A DNA stretch of 64,000 nucleotides from Marinobacter sp. Arc7-DN-1 (GTDB taxonomy: Bacteria; Pseudomonadota; Gammaproteobacteria; Pseudomonadales; Oleiphilaceae), in contig NZ_CP031848.1 in NCBI RefSeq assembly GCF_003441595.1, forward strand, positions 1,302,001-1,366,000, read 5' to 3'. The notes below the pieces were generated by a model. The model saw nothing but the letters and a program-made list of their open reading frames with translations. It was not told the DNA's origin and did not search any database. Position numbers and translations under genes: made by a program. The number at the start of each line of letters is the position of its first letter. Position 1 is the first letter of the stretch. Positions 28,437-40,787 of the stretch are shown piece after piece.

Positions 28437-30212
28437 CCCCGGGTTTATGCCGTAGACCATGGCAATAACCGCAACCGTTACCAGGCCGACAAACACATTC
28501 ATTGGCACGCCGACACGAACAAAATCACTGAACCTGTAACCGCCGGGACCGAACACCATCATGTTGGTCTGGTACCCCAAAGGCGTGGCAAAGCTCGCCG
28601 ACGCGGCCATCATTACGGCGATCACAAACGGCTCTGACGCTACCCCCATACTGCTGGTCATGGAAAGTACAACCGGAAGAATCAGCACCGCTGCGGCGTT
28701 ATTGGTGATCACTTCCGTCAGCACCGACACGGCAAAATAAACCAGAAAGACCGTAAGTAACACATGCCCCTGGCTGAGTTCCAGGATGCCCTCGGCGACA
28801 AAGCCTGCGGCACCGGTCTGTTCCAGCGCCGCCCCCATCGCAAAAGACGCAGCGATGGTCAGAATCACAGGCACATCCACCGATTTCTGGGCCTGACCGA
28901 CCGAACAGCAGCCAGACAGAATCATCAGAGCCGCGCCCAGCAAGGCGGCGTTCAGCAGGCTCAGGATGCCGCAGGCTGCCAGGCCAACCAGAACCAACAG
29001 GATCCCCCAGGACAGCCAGGCGCGATCGTGCCGGGGGGTCTCTGTTTCCAGGTCGTTGATCAGCAGAAAATCCTTATTGTAACGCTGGCGACTGACAAAC
29101 GCTGGCCGGGCTTCCAGCAACAGCACGTCACCTGGCTTCAGGCGAATGTTGCCCAAATTGCCGGATACCCGCTCTCCTCCCCTGGCAACGGCCAGTACCA
29201 CCGCACCATAACGGTCCCGGAAACGGGCATCCCGGATGGTCAGCCCAAGCACATCAGACTGGGGCGACAAGGCCGCCTCGACCAGGCGCCGCTCTGCCCT
29301 GTCTTTGCTCAGGCTCGGCTCGTCTTCATGGACGGAGGGTACGATGCCGTTGATACGAAGCAGATCCGAAATGGCCTGGGTATCACCTGCGAACACGAGG
29401 CGATCACCACCTCTGAGCCGCTCTTCGGACGGCACCGCCGTTACCACGCTGCCATCACGCTCAATTTCAACCAGATAAAGCCGTTCCAGCTCCCGAAGTC
29501 CCGCTTCGCCAACGCTTTTGCCCACCAGCGGACCGTCGAACGATACCGCCACTTCCAGAGTGAACTCCCGCATGCTGCCGAACTTCTGCTGATCCTTACG
29601 GTCAGGAAGCGCTCTGGGCATAAATATCAACAACGCAGACACGCCGATAATTGCGACCGGCAGCCCCACGGCGGTAATGGAGAAAATGGAGAAGCCCGGC
29701 CCGCCGGTCAGCTGCTGGTACTGACCATTGACCACCAGGTTTGTGCTGGTGCCGATCAGAGTGAGGGTACCCCCGAGAATTGCTGAATAGCTCAGGGGAA
29801 TCATTAACTTGGAGGGGGAAATGCCAATTTTCCGGGACCAGGCGTGGACCGCCGGAATCATGGTAGCCACAACGGGGGTGTTATTCAGGAAGCCGCTTAA
29901 AAGAGACACCGGAAGCGCAATTCGCACCTGGGCCGAACGGACTGTTTTGGGATTGCGAAGCAGGTGGTGTACCAGCAGATCCACGCCGCCGGAATGATGG
30001 ATGCCCGCCGCCACCACGAACATGGCGACAACGGTGATAAGACCACTGTTACTGAAACCGGCAAGGGCCTGATCGGCAGAGACAATACCGCTGACACTGA
30101 GCACCACGAGCACACCCATCATAACCAGATGGGGCGCAAATCGCCCGGAACTCATCAGTACCAGCGCAGTGCCTGCGAGGCCCAGCGCAAACCAGCCTTG
30201 CCAGTCCATCAA
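28431..30212 (-). CDS. SLC13/DASS-family anion transporter with two TrkA-C domains
   Basis: The 593-residue protein has about a dozen membrane helices in two halves and a central soluble part. SGFLNNTPVVATMIP and LTEVITNNAAAVLILP hold the paired Asn-Thr/Asn-Asn tip motifs of the divalent anion:Na+ symporter fold. Between the halves lie two RCK_C (TrkA-C) domains, around 215-300 and 315-395. Members with this layout move sulfate, dicarboxylates or similar anions; the substrate cannot be told from the sequence. Confidence 0.88.
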   Translation of the reverse strand: MMDWQGWFALGLAGTALVLMSSGRFAPHLVMMGVLVVLSVSGIVSADQALAGFSNSGLITVVAMFVVAAGIHHSGGVDLLVHHLLRNPKTVRSAQVRIALPVSLLSGFLNNTPVVATMIPAVHAWSRKIGISPSKLMIPLSYSAILGGTLTLIGTSTNLVVNGQYQQLTGGPGFSIFSITAVGLPVAIIGVSALLIFMPRALPDRKDQQKFGSMREFTLEVAVSFDGPLVGKSVGEAGLRELERLYLVEIERDGSVVTAVPSEERLRGGDRLVFAGDTQAISDLLRINGIVPSVHEDEPSLSKDRAERRLVEAALSPQSDVLGLTIRDARFRDRYGAVVLAVARGGERVSGNLGNIRLKPGDVLLLEARPAFVSRQRYNKDFLLINDLETETPRHDRAWLSWGILLVLVGLAACGILSLLNAALLGAALMILSGCCSVGQAQKSVDVPVILTIAASFAMGAALEQTGAAGFVAEGILELSQGHVLLTVFLVYFAVSVLTEVITNNAAAVLILPVVLSMTSSMGVASEPFVIAVMMAASASFATPLGYQTNMMVFGPGGYRFSDFVRVGVPMNVFVGLVTVAVIAMVYGINPGL

Positions 30213-30304
30213 CGGTTCTTCCCGATCAGAAAACTGGCAGGATAACGAGTTTGAAGAATACTTAGAAAGAATAAAGGATGCTTTTTATAGCGCGAACGGG
30301 AATA

Positions 30305-32740
<2,436 letters not shown>

Positions 32741-32744
<4 letters not shown>

Positions 32745-35464
32745 GGAATCCGGGTCGCCTTAACGCGGGTGGACTGACTGCCAGTCTGCTCCGGGAGTAA
32801 CCGGTAACCGGTGAAATCCGGCCTGGGCAGAAGCTCTGGCGAATTTACAGACAGGGCGGCCGGTCTGGAATAGCTCGTGGTCATGCGAAGCCCGGTCACC
32901 GGCTGATTCTCGCGCACTTCGACCACCTGCCGCAAACCGGCAACCGGGTACTCGGCACAGGCCTCGCCGGCATGACATATAAAGCCATCGTTATCGAGAT
33001 CGGTTCCGGCAACCAGGAAATACTCGCCGGGCGGCACTTCATTCTGCAGCTCCGGGGCCTGACCGTCGTCCGGAAGGAACTCGAACTGATATCGGCCTTC
33101 GTTTACCGTTGCGACCGCCTGGCCCACGGTCACAAAAGTATTCGTTTGAGGATCGGGTTCCGGTTCCACCAGCAAAACGAAATGCCGGCCAGCGTCCCGG
33201 GCCTGTTGATCGGTGACCTGTCGGCCAATCACGGGTACCGTCAGAATAGCCTGAGATTCGGTGCCGGAATCGTAGGTGATTTCAAGAACACCCCGGGAGG
33301 ACACCCCGAGCTTGAGCTTCGCCGGGTCCAGGACCAGAGCTAGCTGGGCAGGCGAGTTGCCCGAATTCATCTCAAACGGAAGCGTTCCGGATGCCAATGA
33401 AGCGGTAAACCAGTCATCTGAAGCAGAAATCCCGATAATCGTGACCGCATAATTGCCCAGCGGTGACAGTTCAATGCTCTCACTCGATGATAATCCAGTC
33501 TCCGAGGAGAGGTTCACAACCGCCGGTGATGCCGTCAGTAACTCCGGCGGATTTCCGGAAAGCACAGCCTGAACGGCTTTGCCCGCATCCACAACACCAT
33601 AGCCCAGTTGATCGGTTCGGCTGCAGCCCGGTTCACAGGGTGGCGCAGTCAGATCTCCATTCCTGAGATAGCCTTCGATGGCGGCAGAATTCAGTACCGG
33701 GCTGGCTTCTTTCATAAGCGCCAAGACGCCCGACACATGGGGCGCCGCCATGGACGTTCCCTGTAACCCGCGATAGACCGGCTGCAGTCGATCATTCACG
33801 AAAGCGGCGCTGGTGCTACTGACCAGGTCGCCCTGGCCATCGCCGTTTCCATCGCGACTTGCATCGCCCCCGGGAGCGGCCAGATCAATCGTGCCACCAG
33901 AATTGGAATAGGATGACAGGTTGCCGGCGCCGTCCACGGCGCCGACCGAGAATACCTTTTCCAGGGCCGCCGGACAGGAAGGTTCACTGGTGGCCGAATT
34001 GCCAGCAGCCGCGACATAGACAATACCGGCGGCGACACCTGCATTGATAAATTCCTGGAGACTCATGAAGTTGTCATCAGGATTGATCGAGGAAATAGCG
34101 GGATCACCGCAAGGCAATCCACCCAGACTAAGATTAACGATGTCTGCGGACCGCCTCGACTGATCACCAAGCACCCACTGCATGCCCTCAAGCAGATCAG
34201 CTAGCGTGCCAGAGCCACCCTCGCCCAATACCCGCACCGGCATCAGGTTGGAGCCAAAGGCAACACCGGCGCCACCACTGCCATTAACGGCTGCCGCCAC
34301 CGTGCCAGCAACATGGGTCCCGTGGTAGACGCTGCCGCCCACAGCATTCCCGGGATCGGCGGGAAAACCATCGCCGTCTACGGCGTCGAAGCCGGCGACG
34401 ACATTGGCCGTCAGGTCCGGGTGCCACTGCCCGCCATCCCGGAACAAGCCAGTATCCAGAACCGCCACGTTCACACCTACTCCGCCGCCGGGGGCGAGCT
34501 GCCAGGCCACCGGGCCATTGATCAGGCTGTAATGCCACTGCTGCCCCAGCACCCGGCTGGCGTAAAAAGGCTCATCCACCGGCGTGGCCAGCGCGCGGGT
34601 CTTATAGTTTGGTGATGCGTGCCCGATGACCGGGTCGGCTCTCAGGCTCCGGATCCAGGCAAGGGTCTGTTCTGCCGGGCTACCCTGCTTCAACGCGGCC
34701 ACCGCAGCGGGGCGCCGGACCATCCAGAGTCCGGGGGCGATCTGGCGCCCTGGTGCCATCAGTGCACTGGCTGGAAGCCCGCTGCTTCGGACACCGGGGT
34801 CGCGCAGGGAAACAATCGCCTCATCCTGAACAAATTGGTGATTTGGCCAGTCATAGGCAGTAGCGTTGATGGTTTCTGTTCTCGATGAGGACAGGATATA
34901 CAGCATAGGCGACTCGCCAAGCGCTTTAACAGAGACTGTGTAGTCACCCACCTGTTCACTGTTAAGGACGATGCTTACGGACGCCCCGTTACCGGGTGCA
35001 ATTGCCTGCCCGACATTCGTGCCGTCGGGCGCTTCCACGCTCAGCAGCAAATCAGACGCCGTTCCAAGCCTCGTGATAAAGCTCTGCAGGGTGAGTTCCA
35101 AACCGGCCTGCAACGATGCCACGTACCGATCCTCTTGATCGGGAAAGTACTGGAAGGCGTCAAACTGCCCGGGCAATAGGCGGTAGTCCCTGGCCTGCAA
35201 CGTATCGCTCACATAGCCCGCAAGAACAAACTCAGGCGGTAAGAGCTGCACCGTGGTCAGCGGGGCACGCCCAAGCAACGCATCCGCGTTATCAGCATCG
35301 ACCCGGGTGCCCGCCTCGATGTCGATAGTTCCGGCGAGAGCAACCTGAGCTGATGGCTCTCCGCCCCCGGAGCCTCCACCGCACCCGACCACAGCCAGGG
35401 CAAGCGCCACAGGCATGCATGTTTTACCAACGTTGCCGGGAACCGACGCCAGCGCCATAAACAA
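32741..35464 (-). CDS. Lipoprotein subtilisin-like serine protease (S8)
   Basis: The 907-residue product has a lipobox-like VVGC followed by GGGSGGG, so it is probably lipid-anchored. Residues from about 60 to 290 form an N-terminal region with a pre-peptidase-like beta domain and a propeptide-like part. The S8 catalytic domain follows: Asp in VNVAVLDTGLF, His in YHGTHVAGTVAAA, oxyanion Asn in VAAAGNSAT, and Ser in GTSMAAPHVSG. The last 270 residues are beta-rich extensions. All catalytic residues are present. It forms a two-gene operon with the PrcB-like lipoprotein. Confidence 0.92.
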
Positions 35465-35557
35465 TACTCCCCACCTTTTCCATCAGCATAACCCATCCCA
35501 ACCGGCGTGTTATTTACTGAGTGTTAACCGATACGTGGACTGGTGCCCCCTGGATGC

Positions 35558-35590
35558 AAAAAAGCCGCCTGAAGTTCCCTCCAGACGGCT
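35558..35590 (-). terminator. Rho-independent terminator of the TRAP operon
   Basis: On the minus strand a 9-bp stem with one mismatch (35590-35582 with 35571-35563, AGCCGTCTG/CAGGCGGCT) is followed by TTTTTT at 35563-35558. It lies about 20 bases after the stop codon of the permease gene and 94 bases before the subtilase start. Confidence 0.85.
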
Positions 35591-35610
35591 TGCAAACTAG
35601 CCTTCCAACA

Positions 35611-37662
35611 TCACAGCGCGTAGAACAGCATCGGCACAAACGCCACCAGCAGCAATGTCGGCCCCATCACCGCCAGAGGCAGCAGTAAGCGCTCGTAGCG
35701 GTGCCAGAAAGAGCCTGTGCGCTCGGCCGCCAACACTTCCGTCTCGCCCACCACCTGGCGGGTCAGCAGATGGTTCAGTGCCACCGGCGGGCTCAGGTAA
35801 CCGAGCTCGAACGCCACCAGGCAAACAATCCAGAAATGCAGCGGATCAATCCCCAATTGAATAGCCGGCTGGGCAATGGTGGCCGATACCAGAATCACGG
35901 CGCCGAACGGATCCATAACCATGCCGATGGCAGTGAGCATCACCACGATCACCAGCATGGCAATCCACGGGCTGGTCAGGCTCTCCGGGAACAGGGCGTG
36001 GACGATGTCCGAGCGTTCAAGAATCCCGCCAAGGCTGATTGAAAAACCGATGAGGGCCAGCAAGGCACCGATGTGGACGGCGGAGTCGCTGGCGGCGGCG
36101 GAACTCCGGTTCCAGAATGCCTTCAGGCGGGTTTCATCATCGCCCCGGCTGTCCCGGTTGGCATCCAGAAAAACCAGCGCCAGCATCACCAGTGGCAGGA
36201 TCAGCGGCGCGCTGTATTCATTGAACCGAAGCCCGAGTACTCCCCAGATCGCCAGAATGACACCGGCGGCAACCAACACGTAGGGTAACAGTGGTTTCAT
36301 CTGGAGGATCGATGCGCGGAACGCCCCGGGCGCGGGCCTGGGTTTCCAGTTTCCTTCGGTCTTGCAGACAACCAGGGAAAACAGCGTGGCTGACATGATG
36401 AATACCCAGAAACCCCAGCCATACATTTCCGTGGTTGTGACTTCCTTGTTCAGTGCCGCGACTACCACAATCAACAGGCATGGATTGAGCACGACACCCA
36501 GGCTCCCCGACATGGCCGTCGTGGCCAGGGAAAGCTGGCGCCCGGCGCCAGCGCGGCGGAGTTCGTCGTAAACCACGCCACCCACGGCAAGAATAAATAT
36601 CCCCGAGGCGCCGGTGAACGCGGTGGGAAAGGCGGTTGCGAAAATAATCACAGACGCCAGCATGGGCGCCGGAAGATTCCAGGGTTTGATCACGTCCAGC
36701 AGCAGCTCTGGCAGGCGGGTCTGCTTCAGGACCATACCCACCAGAACATACAGGCCGATGTTGATGAACATCGAGGACAGGTTTGACATCATCCCGAAGT
36801 AGATGGCGAGGCCGGAGGCATAGCCATCCACCAGGAAGAAGTAACTCATGGCAATCAGGCCCATGACGCTGTACAACGGCAGGACCAGCCCCGAGGATAG
36901 TGCAAGACTTCCCGCCCGCATCCGTTCCGGCACGTTCACAAAACGCACCGCATTGATCACCATGAACAGGCCAAACACAGCCGTCCAGGCGTACTGGAGC
37001 TGGCTCGTCGATTCCGATCCCGGCGAACTGGCCAACTGGCCAAGATAGGCATTCAGAGACGCCACCATCAGCCCGTTTACGGCAAACTGCACACCCTGAC
37101 TCAACCGCCACTCAGCGCGATTCCGGGGCAGACGCAACGCGATATGGTCGGCATCCAGGGCCGCGACCGCCGCCGCCAGGGCGAACATAGCAATGAACAG
37201 ATACTTGGTGAGTTCAATGTTTTCCAGCAGGAAATCCGCCAGCCCCTGCTCCACACTCTTGAACACCCCGAGGGCCGGGGTGGCGTGCTTGAGATTCTGT
37301 TCGTAAGCCACGTACTCCTGCTTACAAAGCTCAAGGTTGCGCTCAAGGGAGGTCCGAATAGCCTCCGGATTGGGCGGCGAACTGAACAAATCATCCGGAT
37401 CAGGCTTGTAGGCTTCCACCCGTTTGCGCACTTCGGCGTCAACGTCCATTTCCAGCTGACAGGTCGGCTCGGTGGCGTCGGGGTTCAGCAGGTAATAGTT
37501 TGGCCAGGTCTGCTCACCGACCCACAGCAGGCGGGAGTGGAGTGAATTACCCATCCCCAGGACAAGCGTGGAAAGGAGCAACAACAAGAGTACTGCCCCG
37601 TGCAGCCGGTGCACGGGGTACAGGGTCCTGACCGCCGGGGCCGTCAATGCGCGCCAGTTCAT
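35611..37662 (-). CDS. TRAP-type transporter permease, fused small and large subunits
   Basis: The 683-residue membrane protein begins with one helix (about 23-43), then a soluble segment of about 100 residues (about 48-150), then further helices that look like the DctQ unit. The C-terminal part (from about 240) has the DctM fold, with FPTAFTGASGIFILAVGG and FELGYLSPPVALNHLL typical of large TRAP subunits. TRAP systems take up organic acids using an ion gradient and a periplasmic receptor. The receptor-like gene lies 15 bases upstream. The large soluble insert after helix 1 is unusual. Substrate unknown. Confidence 0.8.
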   Translation of the reverse strand: MNWRALTAPAVRTLYPVHRLHGAVLLLLLLSTLVLGMGNSLHSRLLWVGEQTWPNYYLLNPDATEPTCQLEMDVDAEVRKRVEAYKPDPDDLFSSPPNPEAIRTSLERNLELCKQEYVAYEQNLKHATPALGVFKSVEQGLADFLLENIELTKYLFIAMFALAAAVAALDADHIALRLPRNRAEWRLSQGVQFAVNGLMVASLNAYLGQLASSPGSESTSQLQYAWTAVFGLFMVINAVRFVNVPERMRAGSLALSSGLVLPLYSVMGLIAMSYFFLVDGYASGLAIYFGMMSNLSSMFINIGLYVLVGMVLKQTRLPELLLDVIKPWNLPAPMLASVIIFATAFPTAFTGASGIFILAVGGVVYDELRRAGAGRQLSLATTAMSGSLGVVLNPCLLIVVVAALNKEVTTTEMYGWGFWVFIMSATLFSLVVCKTEGNWKPRPAPGAFRASILQMKPLLPYVLVAAGVILAIWGVLGLRFNEYSAPLILPLVMLALVFLDANRDSRGDDETRLKAFWNRSSAAASDSAVHIGALLALIGFSISLGGILERSDIVHALFPESLTSPWIAMLVIVVMLTAIGMVMDPFGAVILVSATIAQPAIQLGIDPLHFWIVCLVAFELGYLSPPVALNHLLTRQVVGETEVLAAERTGSFWHRYERLLLPLAVMGPTLLLVAFVPMLFYAL

Positions 37663-37677
37663 AGCCGTTGCGCCCCT

Positions 37678-38688
37678 TTATTCGCGATTGGCCGAGGTGC
37701 ACTCGGACGCAGACGGGTTGCTGGCGCAACGGATCCTGCTGAGCAATCCAAGCATCTTGGGGTGGTAGACATCCGGCGCCCCGTTGACGCCGTCGCGCAT
37801 CTCAATCCGGTTCTGGCGGAACATCTCCTGGTAGCCCTGAATATCCTTTTCCGGGATGCGAATCCATTTCTCCTCCGGAATCGCCTGTTCCTGGCTGGTG
37901 ATCAGGTTCATGGCCTGCGGGAACATGCCCCAGGCAACTTCCCGCGCTTTCTGGGACGTGTCATCGGCGAGTACATCTTCCCGCGCAATGATCTGAATGG
38001 TCAGCTGTGCCAGCGGATAATCCACTATGCCGCCCTTGTCGCCGACCCCCTTGTAGAGCTCCAGCGCCTCATAGGCAAAAGCGGGCGCATAGGCGGTATC
38101 CACGGACCCGTTGTTGAACTTGCCCGCAAAATTCGTGATGTCCGAAGGCACCACCGTGGCCTTAATAAAGTTCACCATGTGAATGGCGTCTTTCTGATAA
38201 TCCAGTGTTGCCATACGCTTGCCGGCCAGCTCGCCGGCGGTGTCAATGCTGCGGTCATTCACGAACAGGTAACCGGCACCAACAGGGATAATACCCAATA
38301 CCTTATAGCCATTGGCTTTCATGAGGGGAGCCGCTTTGGGCTGAGCCAGTGTCGCCAGCAGGGTCTTGAGGTCATCATAGGTGGGGATGGCGCCCACCGC
38401 GCTGACACTGCCGGTAAACCTGTTGAACGGGCGGGTGCGAATGTCTGTGGCGGCCACCACATCGCACTGGCCGGCATTGAAATCCCCGACGGCAACGCCT
38501 TCATCGGTGTAGGGTTTGAGCTCGAAATCGACGCCGTGCGCCTTCATTTCCAGCGCATAGTCCTTGATCATGTTGTAGACATCGCCATTGGCGCCAATCA
38601 CATCGAAGACACACATCTTCACGGTCTGGGCTGAGGCAATGGGTGCAATGGCAGCGAGAGTCAGAGCGGCAACGGATTTTCGGATCAT
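37678..38688 (-). CDS. Periplasmic solute receptor of the TRAP-type system
   Basis: The 336-residue product has a signal peptide ending IASA, then VKMCVFDVIGANGDVYNMIKDYALEMKAHG. It has a periplasmic binding-protein layout and resembles the putative solute-binding proteins encoded with fused TRAP permeases rather than classical DctP. Cysteines at the N-terminus and C-terminus (CASNPSASEC) may form disulfides. It lies between a lipoprotein gene and the permease, all on the minus strand. Ligand unknown. Confidence 0.75.
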   Translation of the reverse strand: MIRKSVAALTLAAIAPIASAQTVKMCVFDVIGANGDVYNMIKDYALEMKAHGVDFELKPYTDEGVAVGDFNAGQCDVVAATDIRTRPFNRFTGSVSAVGAIPTYDDLKTLLATLAQPKAAPLMKANGYKVLGIIPVGAGYLFVNDRSIDTAGELAGKRMATLDYQKDAIHMVNFIKATVVPSDITNFAGKFNNGSVDTAYAPAFAYEALELYKGVGDKGGIVDYPLAQLTIQIIAREDVLADDTSQKAREVAWGMFPQAMNLITSQEQAIPEEKWIRIPEKDIQGYQEMFRQNRIEMRDGVNGAPDVYHPKMLGLLSRIRCASNPSASECTSANRE

Positions 38689-38746
38689 AACGACCTCCGG
38701 GTCATTGTTGTGGTTATAGGTAATCAGAAGGCTTCGGACGCCTGCC

Positions 38747-39811
38747 TCAGAGCAGGTCGTCCAGATTCATGGTGTCAACGTTTTCCGTGCCCTGGTCCGG
38801 GCTCATGTTTCCGAAGGAACTTTGCGGGGTGCGATGGCCGTAACTGGCGGTCCAGTGCTTGTCTGATGAGAACCGGATAACACCCGCCGCCACTTCATCC
38901 ACCAGGCGGTACTCTTCCCACACATCAATCCGGTCTTCGGCCGCGGCAAAGCGGGCAATGGCATCGGCGAGGACATCCGGTCGGCCAAAGGTTTCAGCCG
39001 CCACCGCCTCAACCGCCAGGGACGCACGGATACCAGCCTGGACACCCAGTTCCGAGCTGTGTTCGAGAACACTCCAGGGATCCGGCGAGAGTTCAGGGCG
39101 GGTATCCGGCAACAACAGCCAGACCAGGGCCCGAATGGCATTGGGCAACCCACCCCACTTTTCATTGTCAACGCAGGTCGCTGCCCGCTCGGCCTGGGGC
39201 GCGATGCTGCGGGGGATACCCGCCATGGCCCCTGAATTGGCATCATTGACGATGGCCTGCATGCCCGTCAGCAGGCCCAGCAGGAAGGTGATTTCATCCT
39301 GCTCGTTGAACAGGAAAGGGCATTCGACAGGTTCTGCAGCCGGGTCGAAATCGTAGGCTGCCATCGCACGATTAAACGCGCGATACCGGCGTTCTGCGGT
39401 TTTCGCGTTCAGCCGTTTGGCTTCTTCCCGGGCATCTTTGGCCGCGGGCACTTTGCCTGCATAATCGGCTCGCAGGTAGGCAAGCTCAGCCTCCCAGGCA
39501 CGGTATTCCATGCAGTTTGCAGCCAGCAGCATCAGGAGGGAACCGGTGCTGTCCGGCGCCTCGGTAACGCGGGAAAACGAATAAAGCAGTGGGTCGACGC
39601 CTTCACCCAGGGCACAGGCCATTTCCGGATCCGACATCTGCATCACATAGGGTGTGGCTTCGCCTTCGGAGTAACCAGAGAGCACAACACCGGTCGTGGT
39701 GTAAATGGGGTTGGCTGAACAACCTGCCAGCGCGGCCACTGCCGCGAATGTGAGAGCCTTCAGGCGCGCGGCCGCCAGGTGCGGTGCAAGCCTTGCCAGT
39801 GAGAAGATCAT
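38747..39811 (-). CDS. Helical lipoprotein associated with the TRAP-type operon
   Basis: The 354-residue product has a signal with lipobox ALAGC. The mature part looks largely alpha-helical, with Ala-rich repeats and acidic ends (VDTMNLDDLL). I do not recognise the sequence family with certainty. Its place at the head of the receptor-permease operon suggests a TatT-like accessory lipoprotein, as described for some TRAP systems, but this is inference from context. Spacing to the receptor gene is 58 bases. Confidence 0.6.
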   Translation of the reverse strand: MIFSLARLAPHLAAARLKALTFAAVAALAGCSANPIYTTTGVVLSGYSEGEATPYVMQMSDPEMACALGEGVDPLLYSFSRVTEAPDSTGSLLMLLAANCMEYRAWEAELAYLRADYAGKVPAAKDAREEAKRLNAKTAERRYRAFNRAMAAYDFDPAAEPVECPFLFNEQDEITFLLGLLTGMQAIVNDANSGAMAGIPRSIAPQAERAATCVDNEKWGGLPNAIRALVWLLLPDTRPELSPDPWSVLEHSSELGVQAGIRASLAVEAVAAETFGRPDVLADAIARFAAAEDRIDVWEEYRLVDEVAAGVIRFSSDKHWTASYGHRTPQSSFGNMSPDQGTENVDTMNLDDLL

Positions 39812-40009
39812 ATTTCACCCTGCGTTTCGTTGTTTTTGTAAGCCCGATCTGAATCTCGGTTTTTATCAACGGGTGCAAGAATGCGGCGAAAACTGTCCTA
39901 CAAAAATGGCTCGAATGCCGACTCAGTCATGCCGATCAGGCCAATGGCCCGAAAGGAAAGGAAGGGAATTCATATTTTCTTCATTTAAAACAGGAACTTT
40001 CTGAAAGGG

Positions 40010-40630
40010 TCAACTGCTCTTCAGGGCCATCATCGCCATGACCTGATCCGTCAACCCGTCCAGCGTAAGGCCTCCACGCTCGGGTTTGTACCAGGTAACC
40101 GTCCAGCTAAGGGCGCCAGTTAACATCCGGCGCACCACGAAGGGTTCCGCCGCCAGGGCCCCTTCTCTTCTCAGGGATTCCAGCACATCCAGCCAGAGTT
40201 TCTCGTAAATATCCCTCAGTTCCAGCACGTCAGCCTGGGACGAAGCCGAGAGGCTTCGCCATTCAAAAACCAGCACCGCCATGGCCTCACCGGTCTGTCC
40301 GTTGATCGACTCCAGCTCGGCCCGGATCAGCCCCCGGAGTTTGTCGGAGCTGGATTCGGCAGCTTCGAGTGCCGCTTGCATCAACGCCGTATTCAGGCGG
40401 ATGGTTTCCACCATGACTGCCTTGAGAATTTCTTCCTTGGTCCGGAAATGGTGGAACAGGCTGCCAGACTGAATACCGACTGCAGCCGCCAGATCCCGCA
40501 CCGTTGTCCGCTCATACCCCTTTTCGCGAAACAGCCTGGCCGCTTCTGTGAGCAGGCGGCCCCGGGCGCCGTTGGGATCGGACACAAGGTTGTCGGCTAT
40601 CAGGCACTGGAGAATCTGGTTCTGGCTCAC
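40010..40630 (-). CDS. atuR: TetR-family repressor, probable AtuR
   Basis: The 206-residue protein has a TetR N-terminal DNA-binding domain (about 24-70): LLTEAARLFREKGYERTTVRDLAAAVG, then IQSGSLFHHFRTKEEIL as the recognition helix. The C-terminal ligand-binding domain is diverse, as usual. It is divergent from atuA, with a palindrome in the shared region. In Pseudomonas, AtuR represses the atu operon and sits in this same place. The specific name rests on context. Confidence 0.82.
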   Translation of the reverse strand: MSQNQILQCLIADNLVSDPNGARGRLLTEAARLFREKGYERTTVRDLAAAVGIQSGSLFHHFRTKEEILKAVMVETIRLNTALMQAALEAAESSSDKLRGLIRAELESINGQTGEAMAVLVFEWRSLSASSQADVLELRDIYEKLWLDVLESLRREGALAAEPFVVRRMLTGALSWTVTWYKPERGGLTLDGLTDQVMAMMALKSS

Positions 40631-40689
40631 TAACGCTATCCGGTTGACACTAAGACCCCTAATTCTACCTTAAACTTGCCTGTTTACAA

Positions 40690-40707
40690 ACCAAGCGCTT
40701 GCTTGGT
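40690..40707. promoter_or_regulatory. Probable AtuR operator
   Basis: ACCAAGC and GCTTGGT flank GCTT, an 18-base inverted repeat in the atuR-atuA intergenic region, 81 bases before the atuA ATG. Such CAAGC/GCTTG palindromes are typical of TetR-type operators. A TTTACA that could act as -35 overlaps its left side at 40683, which fits a repressor site. The link to AtuR is by position only. Confidence 0.6.
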
Positions 40708-40787
40708 ATTGTCAGTTTCATCTTTGGATAACACTGCCAGACCCAGAGCCTCGCTCCGGGCTGGCGACAGCAGACAAGGCAAACAAG

